Of a DNA stretch of 64,000 nt, positions 1-8,087 are shown piece by piece (within the stretch, counting starts at the first letter, position 1; each line of letters begins with the position of its first letter). The stretch spans positions 1-64,000 of the forward strand of contig JANYCZ010000022.1 of the NCBI GenBank assembly GCA_025360015.1, read 5' to 3'. The position numbers and the translations under genes were made by a program. This DNA is from Verrucomicrobiota bacterium. Its GTDB lineage: Bacteria > Verrucomicrobiota > Verrucomicrobiia > Verrucomicrobiales > Verrucomicrobiaceae. The notes under the pieces are model-generated. The model was not told the origin of the DNA. It saw nothing but the letters and a program-made list of their open reading frames with translations, and ran no database searches.

Positions 1-115
1 ACCCAAAGAAACAATCGCGCCGCTTTTGATACGAGACCGGCCACCAGCCCCCGATTGGGACATAGTGGCACCCGGCGGATGCATGATTTGAACCCGCTCA
101 AGCGGCTTCATTCAA

Positions 116-931
116 ATGCCAAAAGCGGCGTTCGGGTTAAAGATGCATGCCGCACGTCTCGAAGCAGACGTCGCTTCAACTGGTGGCGATGACGAATTGC
201 CTGCCATCAATGTGGGTTGTTCAGGCTGGTTTTACTGGCATTGGCGCGGTGCGTTCTACCCAGAGACTCTGCCCACCAGCGGTTGGTTCCCGCATTATGC
301 GAAGACGCTCAAGACGGTGGAGCTCAATGCCCCGTTCTATTCCTGGCCCACTGTCAATGCGGTCAAGGCCTGGGCGCGGCAGGCGGGACGTGGCAAATTC
401 ATCTACACGGTGAAGGTCTGTGAACTCATCACGCATGTGAGGCAGTTCAAGGGCACCAAAACCTTGGTGCAGGATTTTGGCTTCATCGCCGACGTGCTCG
501 GCCCGCGCATGGGCTGCTTCCTGTTTCAGCTTCCGCCGAGCTACCATTACAGCACCGCGCGCTTGAAGTCCATTCTCTCCCAGCTTGATCCCCGACACCG
601 GAATGTTGTGGAGTTCCGCCACCGCAGCTGGTGGCAGCCTAAAGTCTATGCGGCCTTCAAGAAGGCCGGTGCCATTTTCTGCTCTTCCAGTGCGCCGCGC
701 CTTCCTGATGAACTCGTGGTCACGACTGACGAAGTGTACATCCGCTTCCACGGCAAAACGAAATGGTATCGGCACGACTACACGCGCGAGGAGCTTGCCG
801 TGTGGGTTCAGCGCATTCAGGAGAGCGGTGTCAGGCGCGTGTGGGCCTACTTCAACAATGACCGCGACGCATTCGCCATCAAGAACGCCCGCGAGTTTAT
901 CCGCCAGCTGCGTAAGCTCGCGCTTGGATGA
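116..931 (+). CDS. DUF72 family protein (YecE-like)
   Basis: A 271-aa cytosolic protein of the DUF72/YecE family, a TIM-barrel-like fold whose biochemical role is not established. The family opening is visible as NVGCSGWFYWHWRGAFYP, followed by the ELNAPFYSWP stretch and, near the C-terminus, the YIRFHGK and WAYFNND segments typical of the family. Length fits the usual 240-280 aa. The first ATG is at 116; a second in-frame ATG at 143 would remove nine residues, and I cannot decide between them because neither has a clear ribosome binding site. It converges with the isomerase-like gene that follows on the other strand, with a gap of only nine bases. Confidence 0.85.
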   Translation: MPKAAFGLKMHAARLEADVASTGGDDELPAINVGCSGWFYWHWRGAFYPETLPTSGWFPHYAKTLKTVELNAPFYSWPTVNAVKAWARQAGRGKFIYTVKVCELITHVRQFKGTKTLVQDFGFIADVLGPRMGCFLFQLPPSYHYSTARLKSILSQLDPRHRNVVEFRHRSWWQPKVYAAFKKAGAIFCSSSAPRLPDELVVTTDEVYIRFHGKTKWYRHDYTREELAVWVQRIQESGVRRVWAYFNNDRDAFAIKNAREFIRQLRKLALG

Positions 932-940
932 TCAGCCTGC

Positions 941-1990
941 TCACGCATTGGCGCGCAGCCAGGTGAAGCTGCGCTCGGCTTCGCCTTTTTGGTAGGCGAT
1001 CTCGGCGTCTTTTTTGCCGGGGCCTTCAGGAGCTTTGAAGGTATCGATCTTCTTGCCGCGCTTGGCCATGTCGAGCCAGGCTTTGAACATGGGGGTATCG
1101 CGGTGGTTCGGGAAGATGTTCCAGAAGTCGTCTTTCTTCCATGAGAAGGGACGGGCGAAGCCGGAGATGGTCTCGACCTGCAGCGGCACGCCGGGGGCGA
1201 GCTCGGCGAAGCGTTTGGCGTAGGCTTTGTAATCCACCAGGCCTTCACCGACGGCGGTCCATTGCACCACGGCACCGTTTTCGTCCTCCCACAGCATGCT
1301 GTCGCGCACGCTGCTGCAAATCGTGAGCGGCCCGAGGACTTCGAGATGCAGCAGGGGTTCTTCGAGCGCCCACACAGCATTGCCGGGGTCGATGTTGGCA
1401 CCCACATAGCCTTTGCCCGCGGCCTCGATGAGCGCTTTCAGTTCATGAGACTGCATGTCGCCCGCATGGTTTTCGATGGCGATCTTGATGCCTTCGCCTT
1501 CGGCCTTGGACTGGCAGGCCTTGACCGTTTTAGTGACTTCTTCGATGTGCTTCTGGATGCCGCCATCCGTGCTGCGGTCCTTTTGATTGCCGAGGTAGCA
1601 GCGTGCGACAGGTGAGCCGAGCGTCTTGGCGATGCGGATGGTGAGGCTCAGGTGCTCTTCGGGCGTGCCATACGTGTCCTTCCAGGTGTTGGAGGTTTTG
1701 CAGACGCTGCCGGTGCCTACGTAGAGTTTCAGTCCGGCACGGTCCGCCTGTTCCTTGAGGCTCTTCAAATAAGCTTCCTCGAAGTTCTCAAACACATGCA
1801 GTTCGGAGATGAACATGGTGTCGAGCTTCAACGACGCGGCGTAGTCAATGAACTGCGCGGCTTTCCAGCCGGTGGCGCGCACGGCGAAGTGATCAAGGCC
1901 GAGGGCGAGTTTGGCCCCCGTGGCAGCCTGGGAAAGCGAGGCTGCGGCGGTGGCGGCGAGAGATTGCGCTAGGAAGGTACGGCGGTTCAT
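941..1990 (-). CDS. Tat-exported sugar phosphate isomerase/epimerase-like TIM barrel
   Basis: A protein of about 349 aa of the xylose-isomerase-like TIM-barrel family, which acts on sugars, inositols or keto-acids; the substrate cannot be read from the sequence. The N-terminus MNRRTFLAQSLAATAAAS is a typical twin-arginine signal, so the protein is probably exported folded. Barrel signatures include the acidic metal-binding segments IAIENHAGD and NIDPGNAVW, and a late VETISGF strand that would carry the last metal ligand. The start at 1990 puts the twin-arginine motif at residues 3-4; an alternative ATG at 1999 adds three residues. Many planctomycete and verrucomicrobial genomes carry expanded sets of such Tat-linked isomerases, probably for sugar catabolism (inference). 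Confidence 0.8.
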   Translation of the reverse strand: MNRRTFLAQSLAATAAASLSQAATGAKLALGLDHFAVRATGWKAAQFIDYAASLKLDTMFISELHVFENFEEAYLKSLKEQADRAGLKLYVGTGSVCKTSNTWKDTYGTPEEHLSLTIRIAKTLGSPVARCYLGNQKDRSTDGGIQKHIEEVTKTVKACQSKAEGEGIKIAIENHAGDMQSHELKALIEAAGKGYVGANIDPGNAVWALEEPLLHLEVLGPLTICSSVRDSMLWEDENGAVVQWTAVGEGLVDYKAYAKRFAELAPGVPLQVETISGFARPFSWKKDDFWNIFPNHRDTPMFKAWLDMAKRGKKIDTFKAPEGPGKKDAEIAYQKGEAERSFTWLRANA

Positions 1991-2048
1991 GCCGGGCATG
2001 CTAGCGGAACCGCATGGCCTGTCGATAGCGAATCCTCAAGCGATTGAA

Positions 2049-2687
2049 TCAGCGGATGATCAGCTTCACCGCACCCTGACCCTGGCGGTCATCCGCTGAG
2101 GAAACCAGAATCTGGGCCAGGTGATGACCGCTGCGCCATGGCGCGCCATTGATGGGCTTGACTTGCAGCAGGTAGGCACCCGTGCCGACGTTGCGAAAGG
2201 AGGTGATGTTGTTGCTGAAGGGGGCCTGCTGGCCGGGCACTTCGAAGTACTCCATCAGAGTGAAATGATCTTTGGTCAGCTCGGTGACAGGCCAGCCGCT
2301 GCTGCTGACGAGGACCAAGATGTTGGCAGGGTGTGAGTTGCCATTGGCGGCAGCACCCGCCGAAGCCTGCGCGGCAATGGTCAGCGCTGTGACACCACCA
2401 GCACCGGTTTTCATGACGAGTTTCGCCGTTGGCACAGGGGCTGGTGAGGCAGGTTTCGGAGCAGGTGCTTCAAAGACAGGTTTCAGCACGGGCACGGGCT
2501 CCGCTTTTTTGGCGGGTGCCACAGGTGCGGGTTTGGCAGCCGCTTTAGGTTTTACCTCTTCCGCCTTCTTCTTTGCCGGGGCTGCTTTCTTGACTGGCAG
2601 CGGCTTCTTTTTAACCAAGGCCGACTTTTTGGATGCTACAGGCATCTTTTTAGAAGGTGCCTTCTTGGGAGCAGATTTTTTGGCCAT
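2049..2687 (-). CDS. Lys/Ala/Pro-rich protein with histone-H1-like N-terminal tail
   Basis: A 212-aa protein of unknown function with two parts. Residues 1 to about 95 are almost only Lys, Ala and Pro, with repeated AKK, PKK and PVKK units, resembling histone-H1 or AlgP-like basic tails. Residues from about 96 to the end form a globular, beta-strand-rich region (strands such as NILVLVSSSGWPV, TGAYLLQVKPI and GAVKLIIR). There is no signal peptide or membrane segment, so a cytosolic, possibly nucleic-acid-associated location is an inference from charge alone. It stands alone on the minus strand, and its start faces the AT-rich region before the cell-wall operon. Confidence 0.65.
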   Translation of the reverse strand: MAKKSAPKKAPSKKMPVASKKSALVKKKPLPVKKAAPAKKKAEEVKPKAAAKPAPVAPAKKAEPVPVLKPVFEAPAPKPASPAPVPTAKLVMKTGAGGVTALTIAAQASAGAAANGNSHPANILVLVSSSGWPVTELTKDHFTLMEYFEVPGQQAPFSNNITSFRNVGTGAYLLQVKPINGAPWRSGHHLAQILVSSADDRQGQGAVKLIIR

Positions 2688-3257
2688 GGTAATTGATGGG
2701 TCGGAATTGTTTCAATTTGTGCGAGGCTAGCAATACTTCCGCCCTTCTGTCGAGATTCCTGTTGGGACAGGGATGCAAATATTAAGAGGCAAACTGTATT
2801 CAAAGCACGATCTTGCAGGCGTTTCGTCTTTTGTTTGAATTGGCCAGCGGACAGAATAGGCAGCCGGATAGGTTACCTAAGAGTGCTCTTCGCTAAATCT
2901 TCATTTAAGGGTATCTCTAAAACTTCTAGTTACTCGAATGAACAGTATTCTTATCATTCTATTATAAGATGAAAATTCTGAAAATAGACGATTGCAAAGA
3001 ATGCGGTCTCTAGATTATAAGGGTTGGTTAGAATTTTAGGTTTACGGCCTTTCTGTCATGCTTCGCCTAATCGACAGCTCTGCAATTACGCTTCTTTGAT
3101 GAACGCATTCACAACAGTTGGTTTCCCTTTGTCACGACCCTCTCTTCGGCTATTTCGCCGGGAGCCGTCGTTCGTGCAGCAATTGTTTGCTGGGATTTCC
3201 AGACTGATTGAATTTTCTCAAGTGGGAGGCTGGGCCTGGTTCGGTGCCGCAGACGCC
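2688..3257. other. AT-rich intergenic leader upstream of the dcw operon
   Basis: About 570 bases without a convincing gene. The stretch from roughly 2870 to 3060 is clearly richer in A and T than the surrounding sequence and holds short inverted repeats, for example TCTTAT/ATAAGA at 2949-2954 and 2964-2969, and TAGGTTACCTA. No mraZ gene, the usual first gene of dcw clusters, is present. The reading frame of rsmH stays open upstream to 3024 (a TTG), but that extension has no resemblance to RsmH. I could not match it to RNase P RNA, tmRNA or SRP RNA by their conserved cores. Confidence 0.5.
2992..3021 (+). promoter_or_regulatory. candidate sigma70-type promoter for the dcw operon
   Basis: TTGCAA at 2992-2997 and TATAAG at 3016-3021 are separated by 18 bases, in the AT-rich region upstream of rsmH. 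The distance to the proposed rsmH start (about 230 bases) implies a long leader. AT-rich sequence produces such matches by chance, so this is weak. Confidence 0.3.
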
Positions 3258-4289
3258 ATGGATGACCTGATGCCATGGGGCCGGGGAACGCTGGTGACAC
3301 GCCATGGTGCGGGAGGAGGAGGGGACTCCCCAGAACCTACTCCGCCTGAGGCGGTGACACGCAATCTGCCCTTTTATCACGCGCCGGTCCTGCTGGACGA
3401 AGTCGTCGCCATGCTCAAGCCCGCACCAGGCAAGTTGATTTTCGACGGCACCCTGGGTGGTGGCGGGCATTCCGAGGCGCTGCTGCAGCATGGGGCTCGC
3501 GTCGTGGGCATGGATCAGGATCAGAATGCGCTGAAGCACGCCACCGAGCGTTTGAAGCCTTATGCCTCGCAGTTTTGTGCCTTGCGCGGCAACTTCCGCA
3601 ACTTCCCGCAGATCGTCGAAGAAACCGGCATTTCCGGTTTTGACGGCATGCTGGTGGATATTGGAGTGTCGAGCCATCAGCTGGATGATGCCGCTCGCGG
3701 GTTCTCCTTCATGAGAGATGGCCCGCTGGATCTGCGCATGGACACCGAGTCGTCCCGCACCGCCGCGGACCTTGTGAACACCGAAGATGAGGCGGAGCTT
3801 ATGCGCATCTTCTTTGAATACGGTGAAGAGCCCAATGGCCGCCGCATCGCCCGTGCTATTGTGAAAGCGCGGGCCGCAGGTCCGATCCGCACCACCTTCC
3901 AGCTTGCCGACATCGTTTCCATCGCAGCGCCGAAGCGTGGCAAGCGCCACCCCGCCACACTGGTGTTTCAGGCCCTGCGCATCGCCGTCAATGATGAGCT
4001 CGCCGCGCTGCATGATTTTCTGGCCGCAGCACCACGGTGGTTGAAGCCCGGCGGCAGGCTGGCGGTGATCTCCTTTCACTCGCTGGAGGACCGCATCGTC
4101 AAACAAACGCTGCAGCATCTTTCCGCGCCATTCATTGACCGCCCTGAGTGGCCGGAAGCACGCAAGAACCCGGATTGCGTGCTGAAACTCATCACGCGCA
4201 AGCCCATCCAGGCCACGCCGCAAGAGATCGAACTGAACCCACGTTCGCGCAGCGCGGTGCTGCGCGTCGCCGAACGACTCCCCGCATGA
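3258..4289 (+). CDS. rsmH: 16S rRNA (cytosine(1402)-N(4))-methyltransferase RsmH
   Basis: RsmH (MraW) methylates N4 of C1402 in the ribosomal P site using SAM. The SAM-binding motif DGTLGGGGH begins at residue 63 for the start used here, and the family segments DIGVSSHQLDDAARGFS, GPLDLRMD and VISFHSLEDRIVK are clear. With ATG 3258 the protein is 343 aa, somewhat longer than the usual 310-320. The frame is open back to 3024, but that extra sequence has no family similarity; three nearby CCATGG boxes and no good ribosome binding site leave the exact start open. It is the first gene of the cell-wall operon and its stop overlaps the start of the ftsL-like gene (ATGA). Confidence 0.93.
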   Translation: MDDLMPWGRGTLVTRHGAGGGGDSPEPTPPEAVTRNLPFYHAPVLLDEVVAMLKPAPGKLIFDGTLGGGGHSEALLQHGARVVGMDQDQNALKHATERLKPYASQFCALRGNFRNFPQIVEETGISGFDGMLVDIGVSSHQLDDAARGFSFMRDGPLDLRMDTESSRTAADLVNTEDEAELMRIFFEYGEEPNGRRIARAIVKARAAGPIRTTFQLADIVSIAAPKRGKRHPATLVFQALRIAVNDELAALHDFLAAAPRWLKPGGRLAVISFHSLEDRIVKQTLQHLSAPFIDRPEWPEARKNPDCVLKLITRKPIQATPQEIELNPRSRSAVLRVAERLPA

Positions 4290-4666
4290 AACCACGCCCG
4301 CGCAACCGCTACCGCAACAGCCTCGGCCTTTCCACGATCACGGCGATCTTGATCGTCGTGGCCTTGCTGGCGCTCGTCGGCCTCGGCATCGTGGTGAGCA
4401 AGAACCGCGTGCGCGCGATTGGCGAAGAGCAGCGCAAGGTTGAGGCCGACATGCGGCTGCTGAACGCCGAGATTCTCGCTTTGAACAACCGCATTGAAAC
4501 GATGCTCACGCGTGACCGTGTGCAGCCGCGCCTCACCAATGCGGGCACCCTGCTGCGTCCGATCACGAAGCACGGCATTCTCCTTCTCAAACCGCTGCCC
4601 GAGCAGCCGGCGAAAGCCTCCACACCGGCTGCGGACCCATCCGTCGCCCACAACATGCCCAAGTGA
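4286..4666 (+). CDS. FtsL-like bitopic division protein
   Basis: A 126-aa protein with a short basic cytoplasmic N-terminus (residues 1-16), one membrane segment (about 17-37) and a periplasmic coiled coil (about 38-75, with regular Leu/Ile spacing in LLNAEILALNNRI), then a Pro-rich tail. This architecture, size and position directly between rsmH and ftsI are those of FtsL, the small divisome protein that works with FtsB/FtsQ to activate the FtsW-FtsI synthase. FtsL sequences diverge strongly, so the call rests on context and topology. It overlaps rsmH by 4 nt (ATGA) and ftsI by 4 nt (GTGA), which suggests translational coupling. Confidence 0.7.
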   Translation: MKPRPRNRYRNSLGLSTITAILIVVALLALVGLGIVVSKNRVRAIGEEQRKVEADMRLLNAEILALNNRIETMLTRDRVQPRLTNAGTLLRPITKHGILLLKPLPEQPAKASTPAADPSVAHNMPK

Positions 4667-6525
4667 GCCAGCCACTGCCAAATCAAATTCAGCTTCGCCG
4701 CGATCGTCCGGTTTGCCGCCGCATGCTGCTGCTGCTGTTTGTGCTGATGGCGGGTTTTTCTCTCGTGACGTGGCGTCTCGCGGTCATTCAGATCAAGGAA
4801 TCGCCACGCCTCGCGGCCCTTGCGGCGCAGAAATACCAGCGCCACATCGCGCTCCCTGCGCACCGGGGTGCCATCAAGGACATGAGCGGAGAATACCTCG
4901 CGCATGATGAAGAGGTGAACGAGCTCTACACAGACCGCACCCATTTGCGCGAAATTATCACTGTGAGGCATCATCTGGCCACCATCCGCGGTGTGAAGGC
5001 TGTCGAGCTGCGTGCGCAGCTTGGTGAGGCGGACACCCTGGCCGCCTACCATGATCATGTGGCCAGCGTGCTGGCTGGCATCCTGCCGCTGCCGGAAAAG
5101 GAAATCCGCAGCCAGATCGCCTCGGACAAGCCCGAAATCGTACTCGCGAAGCAGGTGGACGAGGAGACCGCAAAGCGGTGGGGCATCCTGTTCAAGGCCG
5201 AGCACATCTTTGGCATTCACATGCGTCCCGCCGTGGCACGTCGCTTTCCGGCGCAGGATCGCCTGTCACTGGTGCTGGGAGACACCGACACCAGCAACAA
5301 AGGCCGCTGGGGCATCGAGAAATTCATGGATGCCCGGCTTACCGGCATTCCGGGCGCGCAGTCAATCGAGCGTGATAAATCCGGCCATGAACTTCCTTCC
5401 TATCGCGGGCAGGTCACCGAGCCGCAGCACGGCAGCGATGCCCATCTCACCATCGACATGCAGCTTCAGGACAACGTCGAAGCCATCTGTGAGCGCGCCT
5501 GGAAGGCCCACAAGGCCCGCCGGGTGGTCATCGTCGTCACCGAGCCCACCACTGGCACCGTGCTGGCCATGGCGGCACGGCCGCATCGTGACGTGGACAA
5601 TCCCGACGTCAGCACGTGGACCAATCACGTCATCGCAGAGCCTTATGAGCCCGGCTCCATTTTCAAGGTCGTCACTCTTGCGGCGGGCCTTGACAACCAC
5701 AAGATCTCGCCCGGGGAGAAGATCGACTGCGGCAACATGTTCTACGAAGACCCGGTGCGTAAGGTAAAGCTCAGCGACGACGAGCCGCTCGGCATGCAGA
5801 CTGTCAAGGGCGTGCTGGTTCATTCCAGCAATATTGGCATGTACAAAATCAGCAAACGTGTTGGACAGGAGATGATGCTCGACTATGCCACAAGGTTTGG
5901 TTTTGGTGCTCCAACCGGCATCGGTCTCGTCGGCGAAAAAGCCGGCTACCTCAACACCGGCAAATGGAGCAACACCACCTATTCACGTATGCCAATTGGA
6001 TATGAAGTATCAGTCACCCCGCTGCAGATGTGCATGGCTTATGGAGCCATCGCCAACGGCGGCGTGCTCATGAAGCCACGGCTCATTGACCGCATCGTCA
6101 AACCGAACGGCGAAACCGAAGTCATTCCGCCGCAGCCGGTCTGGCAGGCCTGCAGCGCCAAGACGGCCGCCTCCTTGCGCGATTTCTTGGAAGGGGTCGT
6201 GCTGGAAGGCACCGGCAAACGTGCTGCACTGCCTGAAGTCCGGGTCGGTGGCAAGACCGGTACCACCCGCCGTTATGATCCTGAAAAAAGACGCTACATC
6301 GATGGTTCCTACCTCACCTCGTTCGTGGGCATGGCCCCGATCGAAAACCCTAAACTTGTCTGCCTCGTGATGCTTGATGATCCCAAAGCCGAGAGCGCCG
6401 CCATGGTCCGTGGCGGTCGCGTCGCCGCACCCATTTTTGCCGAGGTCGTGCGCGAGACGCTCGATCATCTGGCCATTCGCAATGAACGCCCCATCAAGGT
6501 GGCGGCAAAAGGAGGCGTTCAATGA
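4663..6525 (+). CDS. ftsI: septal peptidoglycan transpeptidase (PBP2/PBP3 family, FtsI)
   Basis: A class B penicillin-binding protein of 620 aa that cross-links peptidoglycan at the septum. An N-terminal membrane anchor lies at about residues 20-42. The transpeptidase motifs are complete: SIFK with catalytic Ser332, SSN at 388-390 and KTG at 531-533. The dimerisation region before residue 270 is longer than in E. coli FtsI, and there is no C-terminal PASTA domain. Translation starts at GTG 4663, which overlaps the stop of the ftsL-like gene. The next gene, murE, begins inside its stop codon. The active site faces the periplasm. Confidence 0.93.
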   Translation: MSQPLPNQIQLRRDRPVCRRMLLLLFVLMAGFSLVTWRLAVIQIKESPRLAALAAQKYQRHIALPAHRGAIKDMSGEYLAHDEEVNELYTDRTHLREIITVRHHLATIRGVKAVELRAQLGEADTLAAYHDHVASVLAGILPLPEKEIRSQIASDKPEIVLAKQVDEETAKRWGILFKAEHIFGIHMRPAVARRFPAQDRLSLVLGDTDTSNKGRWGIEKFMDARLTGIPGAQSIERDKSGHELPSYRGQVTEPQHGSDAHLTIDMQLQDNVEAICERAWKAHKARRVVIVVTEPTTGTVLAMAARPHRDVDNPDVSTWTNHVIAEPYEPGSIFKVVTLAAGLDNHKISPGEKIDCGNMFYEDPVRKVKLSDDEPLGMQTVKGVLVHSSNIGMYKISKRVGQEMMLDYATRFGFGAPTGIGLVGEKAGYLNTGKWSNTTYSRMPIGYEVSVTPLQMCMAYGAIANGGVLMKPRLIDRIVKPNGETEVIPPQPVWQACSAKTAASLRDFLEGVVLEGTGKRAALPEVRVGGKTGTTRRYDPEKRRYIDGSYLTSFVGMAPIENPKLVCLVMLDDPKAESAAMVRGGRVAAPIFAEVVRETLDHLAIRNERPIKVAAKGGVQ

Positions 6526-8087
6526 TACTTCGCGACATTATCCCCCATCTCGACAAGCCGGCGGTTTCCGGCAGCCTCGATACCGAGATCACCGGCCTTG
6601 CGTATGATTCACGTCTGATCGGCCCAGGCATCGCCTTCGTCGCGATTCGTGGCACGCATGCTGATGGCCATGCTTTCATCGACAAGGCCATCGAACTCGG
6701 AGCTGCTGCGATCATCGCCGAACAGGCACCGCCGGATGACGTCACGGTGCCGTGGGTGCACGTGCGCCACTCGCGCATCGCCCTCGCCCAGGCGGCTGCG
6801 ACGCTGAACGGGAACCCGGCCAAGGCGCTCACCATCGTTGGCGTGACTGGCACCAATGGCAAGACCACCACGGCCTTTCTGCTGCACCATCTGTTCAATG
6901 GCGCGCAGATGCGCAGCGGTCTGCTTGGCACTGTATTTTATGATCTGGGCGATGGGGAGCACCTGCCCGCCACGCACACCACGCCGGAGTCGCTCGAAAT
7001 CCAAGGACTGCTGGCCAGCATGCGTGACAATGGCTGCCGTGCCTGCGCCATGGAGGTGTCCTCCCACGCGCTGGATCAGGACCGCATCTACGGCCTGCCC
7101 TTTGCCGCCGCTATTTTCACCAACCTTACGCAGGACCATCTGGATTACCACGGCACGATGGAGAAGTACTTTGAGGCCAAGGTACGACTGTTTCAAATCA
7201 CCGCCGACGCATCGAATCGCTCGGTCTTGGTCATCAATGGTGACGACTCCTGGGGGCGCAAGCTCGTCCAGCGCTTCGAGCACACCGGCCGCGTCGTTCG
7301 TTTCGGCTTCGGGGTCGGTTGTGAGTATCGGGCCATCAACGTCCGTTACGATCTCACCGGCACAACGTTTGAGCTTGAAGCGAAAGGCCGCTGCTTCCTG
7401 GTGCGCCTGCCGCTCATTGGTGATTTCAATGTGTACAACGCCCTCGGTGCCATCGCTGCCGCGCAGGGCGTCGGGTTGAATCTGCGTGAAGCCATCAAAA
7501 GCCTGCAAAACGCGCCGCAGGTGCCCGGCCGCATGGAGCGGGTGTCCGACAACTCACGCTTCCAGGTCTTCGTCGATTACGCGCATACGCCAGACGGTTT
7601 GGAGAATGCCCTGCGCACCGCGCGTGCCTTGCGCCCGCGTCGCCTCATTACGGTGTTTGGCTGCGGTGGAGACCGCGACCGCACCAAGCGTGCGAAGATG
7701 GCCGCCGCAGCAGAGGCTGGCAGCGACATCTGCGTGCTCACCTCGGACAATCCGCGCACCGAAGATCCGCAGCAGATTTTGAATGACGCCAAGGCGGGAT
7801 TCGCCCGTCCGCAAAAGCATGCCATCATCATGGACCGCCGTGAGGCCATCCAGACCGCGCTGCAAAATGCGTGGGAGGGTGATCTGGTGCTCATCGCAGG
7901 CAAGGGGCACGAGGACTATCAGGACATTCAGGGCCAGAAACATCCTTTCGATGATCGCAAAATCGCCCGCCAGATTCTTCACCACCTCAAGGCTGACCGT
8001 GCTGCCGAGCGCGAAGAAAAAGCCGCTGAACGCGAAGCCCAGCGTGGTGGCTTTGACCGCCCCGGCCCAGACCGATTTGATCGATGA
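6522..8087 (+). CDS. murE: UDP-MurNAc-dipeptide:meso-diaminopimelate ligase MurE
   Basis: A cytosolic 521-aa ATP-dependent ligase that adds the third stem-peptide residue to UDP-MurNAc-L-Ala-D-Glu. The ATP-binding motif GVTGTNGKTT spans residues 107-116. The DNPR motif at residues 409-412 is the known determinant for meso-diaminopimelate, so this cell wall should be of the Gram-negative DAP type. The last 30 or so residues form a charged Glu/Arg/Asp tail beyond the usual fold. It is coupled to ftsI and murF by 4-nt ATGA overlaps on both sides. Confidence 0.95.
   Translation: MILRDIIPHLDKPAVSGSLDTEITGLAYDSRLIGPGIAFVAIRGTHADGHAFIDKAIELGAAAIIAEQAPPDDVTVPWVHVRHSRIALAQAAATLNGNPAKALTIVGVTGTNGKTTTAFLLHHLFNGAQMRSGLLGTVFYDLGDGEHLPATHTTPESLEIQGLLASMRDNGCRACAMEVSSHALDQDRIYGLPFAAAIFTNLTQDHLDYHGTMEKYFEAKVRLFQITADASNRSVLVINGDDSWGRKLVQRFEHTGRVVRFGFGVGCEYRAINVRYDLTGTTFELEAKGRCFLVRLPLIGDFNVYNALGAIAAAQGVGLNLREAIKSLQNAPQVPGRMERVSDNSRFQVFVDYAHTPDGLENALRTARALRPRRLITVFGCGGDRDRTKRAKMAAAAEAGSDICVLTSDNPRTEDPQQILNDAKAGFARPQKHAIIMDRREAIQTALQNAWEGDLVLIAGKGHEDYQDIQGQKHPFDDRKIARQILHHLKADRAAEREEKAAEREAQRGGFDRPGPDRFDR

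Noticed and set aside
2949-2969. TCTTAT/ATAAGA inverted repeat as an operator
   Set aside because: Expected by chance in such an AT-rich stretch.
3024-3257. N-terminal extension of RsmH starting at TTG 3024
   Set aside because: No similarity to RsmH, lower GC, and it would make the protein about 100 residues too long.
3255-3307. Three GCCATGG boxes around the rsmH start
   Set aside because: Short palindromes with irregular spacing; likely chance in a start region.
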